A stretch of DNA of 64,000 nucleotides from Nitrospirota bacterium (GCA_026387665.1 JAPLLG010000008.1:62001-126000); one strand, 5' to 3'; shown: positions 1 to 8,832, counted from the stretch's first letter. Notes: generated by a model from the sequence alone, not told the origin. A program made the numbers and translations.

Positions 1-571
1 GGGCTAACCGGCTGAGTTCCGGCAAGGGGGCGAGGTCTCCGTCCATACTGAAGAGGCCGTCGGTCACGATTAGCGTGCGCCGTGCCTGGCGTCGTGCGGC
101 CAGCAGGGACTGTAGCTGTTCGGTATCGTTGTGGCGATAGACTCGAAAGTCCGCTGCGCTCAGACGGCAGCCGTCGAGCAAGCTGGCATGGCAGAGGCGA
201 TCGGCCAGGATCAATCCGTTTCGTCCGATCAGTGCAGGGATGGCGCCGATGTTGGCCAGGTAGCCGGAGCTAAAGGTCAGGGCTGCTTCGGTCCCTTTGA
301 ATTGGGCCAGCGCATCTTCCAGTTCCTGGTGCGGGGGCAAGGAGCCTGAGACCAACCGTGCGGCGCCCGCGCCCGCGCCAAACCGTTGTGTCGCTTCGAC
401 GGAAGCCTGAATGACCTCCGGGTGCATGGCCAGCCCTAAGTAGTCGTTGGAGGCGAAGAGGAGGATCTGACGTCCTGCCATCTCCACCACCGGGCCGACG
501 CCTGACTGGAGCGGCGTGAGCCGTCTGGTGAGATGTTTCGCGGCGAATTCGTCCAGCTGCTGTTTAAACAT
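1..571 (-). CDS. bioF: 8-amino-7-oxononanoate synthase, 3' part missing (runs off window)
   Basis: PLP-dependent enzyme of biotin synthesis that condenses pimeloyl-ACP with alanine. The first 190 residues are present; the rest lies before base 1. Reverse translation from the ATG at 571-569 begins MFKQQLDEFAAKHL and shows typical BioF stretches: FASNDYLGLAMHPEV, FGAGAGAARLVSGS and LIVTDGLFSMDGD, the last preceding the PLP-site region. The start is chosen because the family begins there and GGAAAG lies upstream. It is divergent from the TPR gene at 698 across a 126-bp gap that holds a palindrome and a promoter for the other strand. Alternative alpha-oxoamine synthases (Kbl, SPT) are less likely but cannot be fully excluded from half a protein. 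Confidence 0.87.
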   Translation of the reverse strand, partial: MFKQQLDEFAAKHLTRRLTPLQSGVGPVVEMAGRQILLFASNDYLGLAMHPEVIQASVEATQRFGAGAGAARLVSGSLPPHQELEDALAQFKGTEAALTFSSGYLANIGAIPALIGRNGLILADRLCHASLLDGCRLSAADFRVYRHNDTEQLQSLLAARRQARRTLIVTDGLFSMDGDLAPLPELSRLA

Positions 572-616
572 GGGGTCTATGTGCTTTCCGGGAATCGAAG
601 GGAATCCGCCGCCTCA

Positions 617-646
617 TTGACAAGCTTGTCACATCCTTAGTATAAG
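617..646 (+). promoter_or_regulatory. sigma-70-type promoter overlapped by a 14-bp palindrome
   Basis: TTGACA (617-622), an 18-base spacer and TATAAG (641-646) lie about 50 bases before the TPR gene at 698. The -35 box is embedded in the perfect palindrome TGACAAGCTTGTCA (618-631), which looks like an operator for a dimeric repressor. It lies between divergent bioF and the TPR gene and could affect both. It does not resemble the BirA operator. Confidence 0.55.
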
Positions 647-697
647 GCCGAACACCATTTAGGGAAACGGGCTCCGCCCTCTTCGAAGAATCTATCC

Positions 698-1486
698 ATG
701 AGCTACCATATCAAGGTCCCGGCAAAAACTCTTCCGGTCGATGAAGCCCACATGTTGAGCTCGCTCGACCATGCGCTGCACCGGCTACAGAATTATCGAC
801 GCCCCCTGCTGGTCGGTCTGGGCGTATTGCTGCTTGCGGCTGCCGTGGTGGGAGGGGTCTTCTATGTGGACCGCCAGTCCGCGCAGAAAGCGCAAGAACT
901 CGAACGTGAGGCGATGCGCTTCTTGACCGATCCTGCAGTGAACGATCCTCAAAAGATGGATCAAGCGCTGAAGGAAGCGATTGCGCGGTACCGGCAAGTG
1001 GTCGATCAATATCCTCGAACCCCCACAGCGCCACTCGCGTTGTATCATTTGGGAAATACGTTGGTCCAGGCCAATGACCTGGGTGCGGCGATCGAGGCCT
1101 ATCAACGCTATCTGGCATTCTACGGTTCGAATCCTTCCATGGCCGGGCTGGTGCAGCAACGTCTCGCCTATGCCTACTTGCTCAAGGGTGAGCGGGATCA
1201 GGCGGTCAAGGCGCTCACGGCCATTCTGGAGACGCCCGGCACATTGAACCGGGATCAGGCCCTGTTTGAATTGGCTCGGCTGGAAGAGTCTCAGTCTCGG
1301 CCTGAAGGGGCGCTCGCCCATTACCAGGAACTGATCAAGACCTATCCGAGTTCGCCATTTACCAGTGAAGCGACCATCCGGACCAAGGTTATGGACGTGA
1401 AGAAAGCGCAAGAAACGACGTCTGTCACAGCGCCAGTTGCCCCGGTTTCCCCCTCCTCCCCCTCAGCAGGCAAGAAGAAACCCTAG
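698..1486 (+). CDS. membrane-anchored tetratricopeptide protein (YfgM/BamD-like)
   Basis: A 262-residue protein with one hydrophobic segment near residues 36-57 (LLVGLGVLLLAAAVVGGVFY) and the rest predicted outside the cytoplasm. TPR-like helices follow from about residue 85, for example APLALYHLGNTLVQANDLGAAI and the later QALFELARLEESQSRPEGAL. The C-terminus is rich in Pro, Ser and Lys. This matches the layout of YfgM-type ancillary translocon proteins or BamD-like assembly factors, but no specific partner can be named. The stop codon TAG at 1484-1486 starts TAGCAGG, which resembles the terminus of the palindromic repeat family in this window. It converges with the lytic transglycosylase gene. 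Confidence 0.75.
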   Translation: MSYHIKVPAKTLPVDEAHMLSSLDHALHRLQNYRRPLLVGLGVLLLAAAVVGGVFYVDRQSAQKAQELEREAMRFLTDPAVNDPQKMDQALKEAIARYRQVVDQYPRTPTAPLALYHLGNTLVQANDLGAAIEAYQRYLAFYGSNPSMAGLVQQRLAYAYLLKGERDQAVKALTAILETPGTLNRDQALFELARLEESQSRPEGALAHYQELIKTYPSSPFTSEATIRTKVMDVKKAQETTSVTAPVAPVSPSSPSAGKKKP

Positions 1487-1510
1487 CAGGTTAAAGACCG
1501 CCGCTCGTGA
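1484..1510. repeat. degenerate terminus of the about 125-bp palindromic repeat family
   Basis: TAGCAGG followed by a deleted form of the usual ATGCTGAAAAAG and then a GACCGCC segment resembles one end of the repeats at 35281, 49202 and others. Its TAG is the stop codon of the TPR gene at 698. The following 80 bases hold degenerate ACGAGA/CGTGA repeats up to the end of the convergent gene. Confidence 0.4.
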
Positions 1511-1590
1511 AGCGTGACGAGGATCTCGCAAGCAGCGATAATCCCGTCTGCGAACGACGAGATACGAGATGCCAACGACGAAGTTTTGCG

Positions 1591-3000
1591 TTAGCGGCTA
1601 ATGACGAGGAAATCGCCCGGTCGGATGTTCGGACTGGAGAGATTGTTCTTGGTCTTGAGCGTCTTGACGGGAATGCGAAACCGCTTTGATACTTTTCCCA
1701 GCGTGTCTCCCACGCGCACTTTATACCAATGTGACGAGGCGGCTGCTGCAACCTGCGTCTTCTCCGGAAGTTGTGGGAACTTATAGGCCGGAATGCGGTC
1801 CTGCAGCTGCTCGACTTTCGCTTTCATGCCCACCGGCACCTTGAGATGATAGGTCTCGTTGCCCGGGGGGGTGGCGTCTCGCCGTAGCTCAGGATTGAGG
1901 AGCCGGAGTTCTTCATAGGGAATGCCGGTGGCATTGGCGATCGCGCGGAAATGGACGGTTCGGCTGATGATCGCCTCATCGAATTGATGCGGCTCGGCCG
2001 CTTCCTGAGAGAACCCGTATCGATCGGGGTTCCGCGCAATGATCGTGGCGGCCATGAACCGCGGCACATATTCCTTCGTCTCCCGCCGGATCAATCGTGT
2101 CTGGGAAATCTCGGAAAAACTTTCAGCTTGGGCCGTATGGAGGGCGCGCATCACTTTGCCTTCGCCGGCATTGTAGGCGGCCATCGCGAGGGGCCAGGCG
2201 CCGAAGAGGTCGTAGAGGTCCCGGAGGTAGCGGGCGGCCGCGACCGTCGACTTGATGGGGTCACGGCGTTCATCCACGTAGTTATCGACGCGGAGGCCGT
2301 AGGCCTTGGCCGTGCCCTTCATGAACTGCCAGGGCCCCGTGGCCTTGGCCCGTGAGAAGGCGTAGGGATTGAAGCCGCTTTCTACTAGCGAGAGGTAGAC
2401 CAGATCGCTGGGGAGATGAAACTCCGTGAAGATTTTGTCGACAATCGGCCGGTAGCGGCTGAGCCGGAAGAGCCATTGTTCAAAGCGATCGTGGATGCCT
2501 GTATTGAAGTAGCGGATGTGAGCCTGGACGGAGGGATCCATGACGATTGGCATATCGTAGGCGGTGTATTCCGCGGTCGCGCTCCGAGGCGAGTCCTGGG
2601 TCAGGCCCAGTTCAGCCGGAGGGTTCAAGGCGTCCGAGAATCGCGCGGTCGCAGGGGAGTTTCCCGCTTGGTTCAGCTGTAAGAGGTCTTCGGTCCGGGG
2701 GACGCTGCTGGTGGTTGTGGTATGAGAGTTGGTTGTCTCCTGGGCCGGTCCTTCTGTGTCGAGCGGGACCAGATTATCATCCGGGTCGTCTTCCGCCACT
2801 GCGTTTTCGTCCAGAAGAGGCAAGGAGCCAACCGTGGCTGGTTCGGACGGGGCTGCAGCCTGCGCCACCATAATAGGGGTGGTGAAGCTGACGCACAGTC
2901 CAAGGAGGAGCGCCATCGGGAGGATGGCCTGTCCCGGTTTGAACGGTATGGTCGAAGCGCGGAGGCTATCGGTATCGTATGGGCGGTTTATGATATTCAT
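1591..3000 (-). CDS. mltD: membrane-bound lytic murein transglycosylase D-like protein with C-terminal LysM
   Basis: A 469-residue secreted or anchored murein hydrolase. Residues about 25-50 form a signal-like hydrophobic stretch. The SLT catalytic domain spans about 175-320; its start LPSDLVYLSLVESGFNPYAF contains the catalytic Glu, followed by GPWQFMKGTAKAYGL and AMAAYNAGEGKV. The C-terminus (about 420-469) is one LysM repeat, HWYKVRVGDTLGKVSKRF, for peptidoglycan binding. It should cleave the MurNAc-GlcNAc bond leaving 1,6-anhydro ends; this links to the amgK-murU recycling genes at 33.3 kb only by inference. No ribosome binding site is visible; a promoter abuts the start codon. Confidence 0.9.
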   Translation of the reverse strand: MNIINRPYDTDSLRASTIPFKPGQAILPMALLLGLCVSFTTPIMVAQAAAPSEPATVGSLPLLDENAVAEDDPDDNLVPLDTEGPAQETTNSHTTTTSSVPRTEDLLQLNQAGNSPATARFSDALNPPAELGLTQDSPRSATAEYTAYDMPIVMDPSVQAHIRYFNTGIHDRFEQWLFRLSRYRPIVDKIFTEFHLPSDLVYLSLVESGFNPYAFSRAKATGPWQFMKGTAKAYGLRVDNYVDERRDPIKSTVAAARYLRDLYDLFGAWPLAMAAYNAGEGKVMRALHTAQAESFSEISQTRLIRRETKEYVPRFMAATIIARNPDRYGFSQEAAEPHQFDEAIISRTVHFRAIANATGIPYEELRLLNPELRRDATPPGNETYHLKVPVGMKAKVEQLQDRIPAYKFPQLPEKTQVAAAASSHWYKVRVGDTLGKVSKRFRIPVKTLKTKNNLSSPNIRPGDFLVISR

Positions 3001-3008
3001 GTGAGACT

Positions 3009-3037
3009 AGACTATCGATCGACCTCGTGGTTGTCAA
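3009..3037 (-). promoter_or_regulatory. sigma-70-type promoter of mltD, predicted leaderless
   Basis: On the minus strand TTGACA (3037-3032), a 17-base spacer and TAGTCT (3014-3009) are followed after 8 bases by the mltD ATG (3000-2998). The expected transcription start is at or within two bases of the start codon, and no Shine-Dalgarno sequence is present. Confidence 0.6.
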
Positions 3038-3170
3038 GAAATTGCAGGGGATTGGCATTCGTCCCGTGGCCTGGCGCTCGGTCCCGTGCGCAGAATCCTG
3101 CACGTTGGCGGCGCCGGCCTCAATAGGCTGCAACTGTCTGCAAACATGCGGGTCTACAGGGTTCCTCGCC

Positions 3171-3200
3171 TTGACAGCTTTTGGGGGGCAATGGTATCGT
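3171..3200 (+). promoter_or_regulatory. sigma-70-type promoter of the aminotransferase-serA run
   Basis: TTGACA (3171-3176), 18 bases and TATCGT (3195-3200) lie about 50 bases before the aminotransferase start, which has its own strong GAGGAGGA ribosome binding site. It probably drives the aminotransferase, serA, hisZ and dnaB together. Confidence 0.55.
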
Positions 3201-3251
3201 CCCCTCTTCCTGCGTAGGATTTTTCACGTTTCATCCGAGGAGGATCCGTCG

Positions 3252-4391
3252 ATGCTGAAGCGGTATTTGCTGGCCCCCGGTCCGACGCCTGTGCCACCAG
3301 AAGTCTTGCTGGCCATGGCGCGGCCCATGTTCCATCACCGTGCTCCTGAGTTCGACAAGGTGTTTGCGGAAGTCCGTGATGGACTCAAGTGGTTGTTCCA
3401 AACGAAAAATAACGTGCTTATGCTGGCGGCATCCGGAACCGGAGGCATGGAAGGCTCGGTCTCGAACTTTCTTTCTCCTGGCGACCATGCCCTGACCATT
3501 AACGGGGGCAAGTTCGGCGAGCGCTGGACCAAGCTCTGTAAGACGTTCGGCGCCGAAGTAACCGAGATTAAGGTGGAATGGGGCCATGCCGTCGATCCAC
3601 AATTGGTGGCCGATGCCCTCAAGAAGGATCCCTCCATCAAAGCGGTGTATGTGCAGGCGAGCGAGACTTCCACCGGCGTGTCGCACGACATTAAGGCGTT
3701 GGCCGCGATCGTGAAGCCCTATAGCGACACCATTCTTGTGGTGGATGCCATTACCGCCCTTGGCGTGTTCGACATCAAGACCGATGAGTGGGGGCTCGAT
3801 GTCGTGATTACCGGGTCGCAAAAGGCCTTGATGCTGCCGCCTGGTCTGGCCTTTGTCAGCGTCAGCGATAAGGCTTGGAAGCTGGCGGACAAAGCGAAGA
3901 ACACGGCGTTTTATTTCAATTTCAAAAAAGAGCACGAGAATCAGCAGAAGAATCAAACGGCCTATACGCCGGCCGTTTCCCTCATCGTCGGCTTGCAGGA
4001 AGTGCTGAAGATGATGAAGGCGGAGGGGCTCGAGGGGTTGTTCGGCCGCCAAGCCATGCTGGCGAAGGCCATGCGCGAAGGGTTGCAGGGTGCCGGGTTG
4101 GCGCTGTTTCCGAAGGAATCGCCCAGCGATGCTTTGACCGCGGTTCTCGCGCCGGAAGGCGTGGACGGGCAGGCTATCTACAAGAATTTGCGTGTGCAGT
4201 ACGGCATTACGGCGGCCGGTGGGCAAGACCACTTGAAGGGGAAGATTTTCCGGCTCTCCCACATGGGGTACATGGACCGTTTCGATATCATCATCGCTGT
4301 GGCCGCGGTTGAAATGGTGCTCAAGGGGTTGGGGCATCCCGTGAAGCTTGGGAGCGGTGTGGCAAAGGCGCAAGAAATTCTCTTGGCGTAG
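3252..4391 (+). CDS. class V aminotransferase (alanine-glyoxylate / serine-pyruvate type)
   Basis: A 379-residue PLP enzyme that begins MLKRYLLAPGPTPVPPEVL, typical of the alanine-glyoxylate/serine-glyoxylate aminotransferase group (also called soluble hydrogenase 42-kDa subunit in older annotations). The cofactor lysine is in ITGSQKALMLPPG. The ATG at 3252 follows GAGGAGGA at proper spacing; the longer upstream reading frame lacks such support. The gene directly precedes serA, and no separate serC is visible in the window, so it may act as the phosphoserine aminotransferase of serine synthesis. That role is an inference from context. Glyoxylate-linked transamination is the main alternative. 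Confidence 0.88.
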   Translation: MLKRYLLAPGPTPVPPEVLLAMARPMFHHRAPEFDKVFAEVRDGLKWLFQTKNNVLMLAASGTGGMEGSVSNFLSPGDHALTINGGKFGERWTKLCKTFGAEVTEIKVEWGHAVDPQLVADALKKDPSIKAVYVQASETSTGVSHDIKALAAIVKPYSDTILVVDAITALGVFDIKTDEWGLDVVITGSQKALMLPPGLAFVSVSDKAWKLADKAKNTAFYFNFKKEHENQQKNQTAYTPAVSLIVGLQEVLKMMKAEGLEGLFGRQAMLAKAMREGLQGAGLALFPKESPSDALTAVLAPEGVDGQAIYKNLRVQYGITAAGGQDHLKGKIFRLSHMGYMDRFDIIIAVAAVEMVLKGLGHPVKLGSGVAKAQEILLA

Positions 4392-4440
4392 GGATTCAGA
4401 CATTCAGCGAATTCATGACGGCAAATTGGACGGGACTGTA

Positions 4441-6024
4441 ATGAAAATTCTGATCAGCGATAGCCTTTCCAGTCAGGGTGTAGAGCTTCTTGAAAAAGCG
4501 GGATTTACCGTGGTGGTCAAATCCAAGCTCTCGAAGGAAGATTTGTTCAAGGAGATCAAGGATGCTGATGGCTTGATCGTCCGGTCCGGGACCAAGGTGA
4601 CGGCAGAGTTGATCGACGCAGCTCCGCAATTGAAGATCGTCGGCCGGGCCGGGTCTGGATTGGACAATGTCGATACGCCAGCCGCCACCCGCCGTGGTAT
4701 CGTGGTCATGAATACGCCGGGCGGCAATACCGTCACCACTGCCGAACATACCATGTCGATGATTTGCGCCATGAGCCGGCGCATTCCCCAAGCCACCGCC
4801 TCCATCAAGGCCGGCAAGTGGGAAAAAGACAAATTCATGGGGGTCGAACTCTACAATAAGGTGCTGGGCATCGTCGGCGTAGGGCAAATCGGCAGCCATC
4901 TGACGAAAATGGCGCAGGGGATCGGTATGAGCGTAGTCGCCTACGATCCCTATTTGGCCGAAGAGCGCGCGCAGAAGATGGGCGTCACCATGCTGCCGCT
5001 GGATGAACTCTTCAAGCGGGCCGACATTATCTCTGTGCACACGCCGTTGACCCCTGAGACCAAGGGCCTCATCAATGCGAAAGCGATTTCGACGATGAAG
5101 CCTGGCGTGATGATCGTGAATTGTGCCAGAGGCGGCATCATTCATGAGGGTGATTTGGTTGAGGCGTTGAAGACGAAGCGAGTGGCGGCCGCGGCCTTCG
5201 ACGTATTCGAAGAGGAGCCTGTCAAGGCGGACAATCCGTTGCTGGCCCTGGATAACTTCATCTGCACCCCGCACATCGGAGCCCAGACGGCTGAAGCGCA
5301 AGAGAATGTGGCGGTCGGGATTGCGGAACAAGTCGTCGACTATTTCACCAAGGGCATTGCCCGCGGGGCGGTCAACATCCCCTCGGTTTCTCCGGAATTG
5401 CTCCCGCGGCTCCAGCCGTTCCTGTCCTTAGCCGAGCAGCTCGGAAAGTTGCAGACTCAGTTGTGTGAAGGCGGGATCGAACGAGTCACGGTTGAATACA
5501 GCGGAGAAGTGGCCAGTCTGTCGATTGCGCCGCTCACGATTGCCGTGCTGAAGGGCTTGCTGAGCCCGATCATGCAAGCGCCGGTGAATTACGTGAATGC
5601 GCCGATCGTTGCGAAGGAACGCGGGATCGAAGTGCGGGAAGTGAAGAGCTCGGATGCGGGCGATTTCACCAGCTTGATTCGCGTGCGAGTCGAGGCGGGG
5701 AAGAAGTCGTACCAGGTGGCTGGCACGCTCTATCATAAGAAAGATCCGCGCGTCGTTGAAATCGATCAGTTCAACGTCGAGGTGGTCCCAGAGGGGCACA
5801 TGCTCCTGATCCTCAATGTCGATCGCCCCGGGGTGATCGGGATGGTGGGAAAGGTGCTCGGCGACAGCAAGATCAACATCGTCCGGATGCAATGCGCGAT
5901 TGAGAAGCGGGGCGGGAACGCGTTGCTCATTATCGGCTCAGACACGGTGTTCCCGGATGCGGTGTTGAACGCCATCAAATCCAGCAAAGATATTCTCTCG
6001 GTCAAAGTCGCGGCCCTGTCCTAA
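4441..6024 (+). CDS. serA: D-3-phosphoglycerate dehydrogenase
   Basis: A 527-residue NAD-dependent enzyme for the first step of serine synthesis from 3-phosphoglycerate. The N-terminal part shows VRSGTKVTAELIDAAPQLK and GRAGSGLDNVD. The nucleotide fold has VLGIVGVGQIGSHLTKMAQG, followed by NCARGGIIHEGDLVEAL and the catalytic PHIGAQTAEAQ. After about residue 320 comes the intervening (ASB) domain of long-form SerA, and the last 75 residues form an ACT domain (MLLILNVDRPGVIGMVGKVL), implying feedback regulation, usually by serine. The start at 4441 fits the family; upstream codons do not. It lies 49 bases after the aminotransferase and 27 bases before hisZ. Confidence 0.95.
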   Translation: MKILISDSLSSQGVELLEKAGFTVVVKSKLSKEDLFKEIKDADGLIVRSGTKVTAELIDAAPQLKIVGRAGSGLDNVDTPAATRRGIVVMNTPGGNTVTTAEHTMSMICAMSRRIPQATASIKAGKWEKDKFMGVELYNKVLGIVGVGQIGSHLTKMAQGIGMSVVAYDPYLAEERAQKMGVTMLPLDELFKRADIISVHTPLTPETKGLINAKAISTMKPGVMIVNCARGGIIHEGDLVEALKTKRVAAAAFDVFEEEPVKADNPLLALDNFICTPHIGAQTAEAQENVAVGIAEQVVDYFTKGIARGAVNIPSVSPELLPRLQPFLSLAEQLGKLQTQLCEGGIERVTVEYSGEVASLSIAPLTIAVLKGLLSPIMQAPVNYVNAPIVAKERGIEVREVKSSDAGDFTSLIRVRVEAGKKSYQVAGTLYHKKDPRVVEIDQFNVEVVPEGHMLLILNVDRPGVIGMVGKVLGDSKINIVRMQCAIEKRGGNALLIIGSDTVFPDAVLNAIKSSKDILSVKVAALS

Positions 6025-6051
6025 CTCCGCGCGCCATCCATCGGATCAGCT

Positions 6052-7455
6052 ATGGCCTCCGTTCCTTCGAAGCCCCGCCCCTCTTCGGGACAGGTCGCGT
6101 CGTCCCGCGAGCGCTCGCTCGTGCCCGTGGGCATGGCGACGATTCTTCCCCATGCGGCCAAGCAGGTCCGTCGCCTTGAAGAACAGTTGCTCTCGCAGAT
6201 CAACCGGTGGGGCTACGACGAGATCATCCTGCCCACGTTCGAGTACCTCGATGTCCTGGCTCCTGGGCTGGAGCCGGAATTGATCGATCATTGCTATCAA
6301 TTCGTCGACCGTACGACGGGGCGCACACTGCTTCTCCGTCCAGACGCCACGGCGCAGATCGCCAGAACGGTCGCGATGGGGCTCACGGGCGCGGCGTTGC
6401 CGTTGCGTCTCTCGTACCGGACCTCTGTGTTCCGCTATGAAACGGAACATGCGGGGCGGGGCCGTGAAATTTTTCAGGTCGGAGCAGAACTGATCGGCTT
6501 GGACGATGTTGCGAGCGACAGCGAAGTCATCGATCTGATGTTCGAGTGTCTCCACACGATCGGTTTGCAATCGTTTAAAGTTTCGCTCGGCCATGTGGGC
6601 TTCATTAAGGGGCTTCTATTACGGTCCGGGCTGTCGGCACAGGGGCAGAAGTTGGCGGAGCAGGCGGCGGCGAGAAAAGATCTTCCACGACTTGAAGAGG
6701 TCCTGGCGAGCGAGCGGATCTCCAAGAGGTCCGCTCGCGCCATTCGTGAAGCGCCGGAGCTCTATGGCCAAGAAGAAGTGCTGGCACGGGGACGGGTCCT
6801 CGCGGCCGGCGATCCTGATTTGCTGGCTCCGCTTGACCGGCTGGCCCAGGTCTATCAGCTGCTCTGTGCGGCAGGTCACAAGGACTCGTTGTTGCTGGAC
6901 CTCGGAGAGTTTCGAGGATTCGATTATTACGATGGGATTGTCTTCGACGTATTTGCCGAAGGGATGGGGGCGGAGCTAGGAGGAGGCGGACGGTACGATC
7001 ACTTGATCGGTCGATTCGGCAGGCCGTTGCCCTCAACCGGTTTTGGCCTGGATGTCGATCGGCTCTTCCGCACGGTGGCCTTCCCCGAGGAGGGCTCGAT
7101 CGCCGCGCGCGTGGACTATCTGGTGGTTGCGCCACGCAGGGCCGCTCGCCGGTTGGCATCGGTCGCAGCGCAGTTGCGCCGGGCAGGAGCCAGAGTGGTG
7201 CAGCAGACCATGAAGGGGAGTGACGCCACGCTGGTATCCGTCGCAGCGACAGCTGGATTAGCCCAGCAGGCAACCTCTGTGGTCGTAGTGGCTGCGCCAG
7301 GAGTGGAGCCTGATGATGTGTTGGTGCTGGATCTCGCGGCTCAGAGGTCAGGCCTCAGGCCCGGCAAGACGAGTCATCTCTCGAAGAAGATGGGGCTGGC
7401 TGACCTGGTGGCGGCGGCTTGCCGATTCAGACGGAAGACAAAGGAACGGTCGTGA
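6052..7455 (+). CDS. hisZ: ATP phosphoribosyltransferase regulatory subunit (HisS-like)
   Basis: A 467-residue paralogue of the class II histidyl-tRNA synthetase core. Motif 2-type regions LLRPDATAQIARTVAM and RLSYRTSVFRYE and the late ELGGGGRYDHLIGRFGRPL match HisZ better than HisS, which has an LRPEGTA motif. HisZ partners with short-form HisG in the first step of histidine synthesis. HisG is not in this window. The last 110 residues resemble an anticodon-binding-type fold, longer than in many HisZ. The stop overlaps the dnaB GTG start (GTGA), so the two are co-translated. A divergent HisS is the main alternative. Confidence 0.8.
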   Translation: MASVPSKPRPSSGQVASSRERSLVPVGMATILPHAAKQVRRLEEQLLSQINRWGYDEIILPTFEYLDVLAPGLEPELIDHCYQFVDRTTGRTLLLRPDATAQIARTVAMGLTGAALPLRLSYRTSVFRYETEHAGRGREIFQVGAELIGLDDVASDSEVIDLMFECLHTIGLQSFKVSLGHVGFIKGLLLRSGLSAQGQKLAEQAAARKDLPRLEEVLASERISKRSARAIREAPELYGQEEVLARGRVLAAGDPDLLAPLDRLAQVYQLLCAAGHKDSLLLDLGEFRGFDYYDGIVFDVFAEGMGAELGGGGRYDHLIGRFGRPLPSTGFGLDVDRLFRTVAFPEEGSIAARVDYLVVAPRRAARRLASVAAQLRRAGARVVQQTMKGSDATLVSVAATAGLAQQATSVVVVAAPGVEPDDVLVLDLAAQRSGLRPGKTSHLSKKMGLADLVAAACRFRRKTKERS

Positions 7456-8807
7456 AATCCATGTCAGCCATCGATCTCTCCCAGCCAAAACTGCCCCCTC
7501 AGAATGTGGAAGCCGAGCAATCGGTCCTCGGGGCCATCCTGCTGGACAATAGCGCCATGGCCAAGGCCATGGAATTGCTGGTCGAAGAGAATTTCTACCG
7601 CACGTCGCACAAGAAGATCTATGCGGCGATGCTGGAATTGTCTGAGATCGGCGAGGTGATCGATCAGATTACGCTAACGGAACGGTTGAAGGCGGAAGGG
7701 GAAATCGAGGCAGTCGGGGGCGCGTCCTATTTAGCCGAGCTCGTGCAGAGCGTGGCCAGCTCCGCCAATGTTCGTTACCATTGTAAGATTGTGCGCGACA
7801 AGGCGCTGTTGCGAGAGCTGATCAGTACCTCGACGGAAGTCCTGACGCGCGGCTATGAGGGTAGCTCGTCAATCGACGACCTGCTGGATTTCGCGGAGCG
7901 GTCGGTGTTCGGCATCGTCCAGGGGAAGCTGGATCGCTCGTTCACCCCTATTAAGTCCATCATCAAGGAAAGTCTTGATCTCGTCGACAAATTGTCGAAG
8001 CGAAAAGAACATGTCACGGGTGTGCCCACAGGATTTTACGATCTCGACGACATTACGGCGGGGCTTCAACCCTCCGACCTCGTGGTGATCGCGGGACGGC
8101 CTAGCATGGGCAAGACGAGCTTGGCGCTGGGGATGGCCGCCCATGCCGCCATCCACGCCGGGACCGTGGTCGGAATTTTCAGTTTGGAAATGTCCAAGCC
8201 GCAGATCGTGCTGCGTATGTTGAGTTCAGAAGCGAAGGTCGATTCGCATGGCCTCAGGACCGGCAAGTTGCAAAAAGAAGATTGGTGGCGTCTGGCGGAG
8301 GCGGCAGGCAGGCTGGAACAGGCGCCGATCTATATCGACGATACCGGCGGCATCACCGTGCAGCAGATGCGGGGTAAGGCTCGCCGATTGAAAGCGGAGA
8401 AGGGGCTTGGGCTCTTGATCGTCGATTATCTTCAGCTGATGCAGGGACGGAGCGATTCGGAATCCCGCCAGCAGGAAATCTCGGATATTTCCCGTTCGTT
8501 GAAGGCCTTGGCCAAGGAGCTCAATGTGCCGGTCGTCGCGCTGTCGCAGCTCAGCCGCGCGGTGGAAGCCAGAAAACCGCCGGTTCCGATGCTGGCCGAC
8601 CTTCGCGAGAGCGGCGCGATTGAGCAGGATGCCGACGTCGTCATGTTCATTTACCGTGAGGAGGTCTATGACCAGAACTCTGAACGGAAGGGCATTGCCG
8701 ATATCCTGATCAGTAAACATCGGAACGGCCCGATCGGGCGAAAAGAACTCTTCTTCCACGACCGCTTCGCGAAGTTCGAAAGCCTCGATAATCGCGAAGT
8801 CGTTTGA
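7452..8807 (+). CDS. dnaB: replicative DNA helicase DnaB
   Basis: The hexameric helicase that unwinds DNA at the fork, 451 residues. The N-terminal DnaG-interacting domain starts PQNVEAEQSVLGAILLDN. The RecA-like ATPase core has Walker A AGRPSMGKTSLALGMA, Walker B LLIVDYLQLMQGR and the LSQLSRAVE and ADLRESGAIEQDADVVMF motifs. I choose the GTG at 7452 because it overlaps the hisZ stop and has AAGGAACG upstream; an ATG at 7461 is possible. No intein is present. The last codons run into the -35 box of the next promoter. Confidence 0.95.
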   Translation: MKSMSAIDLSQPKLPPQNVEAEQSVLGAILLDNSAMAKAMELLVEENFYRTSHKKIYAAMLELSEIGEVIDQITLTERLKAEGEIEAVGGASYLAELVQSVASSANVRYHCKIVRDKALLRELISTSTEVLTRGYEGSSSIDDLLDFAERSVFGIVQGKLDRSFTPIKSIIKESLDLVDKLSKRKEHVTGVPTGFYDLDDITAGLQPSDLVVIAGRPSMGKTSLALGMAAHAAIHAGTVVGIFSLEMSKPQIVLRMLSSEAKVDSHGLRTGKLQKEDWWRLAEAAGRLEQAPIYIDDTGGITVQQMRGKARRLKAEKGLGLLIVDYLQLMQGRSDSESRQQEISDISRSLKALAKELNVPVVALSQLSRAVEARKPPVPMLADLRESGAIEQDADVVMFIYREEVYDQNSERKGIADILISKHRNGPIGRKELFFHDRFAKFESLDNREVV

Positions 8808-8832
8808 CCCTGCCGACCCCTGCTCGTATAAT
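8804..8832 (+). promoter_or_regulatory. sigma-70-type promoter overlapping the dnaB stop codon
   Basis: TTGACC (8804-8809), a 17-base spacer and TATAAT (8827-8832). The -35 box includes the TGA stop of dnaB (8805-8807). Expected start is near 8839, about 40 bases before the TPR lipoprotein gene. Confidence 0.65.

Noticed and set aside
3231-4403. A 390-codon minus-strand frame opposite the aminotransferase gene
   Set aside because: Shadow of a well-conserved gene with promoter and ribosome binding site on the other strand.
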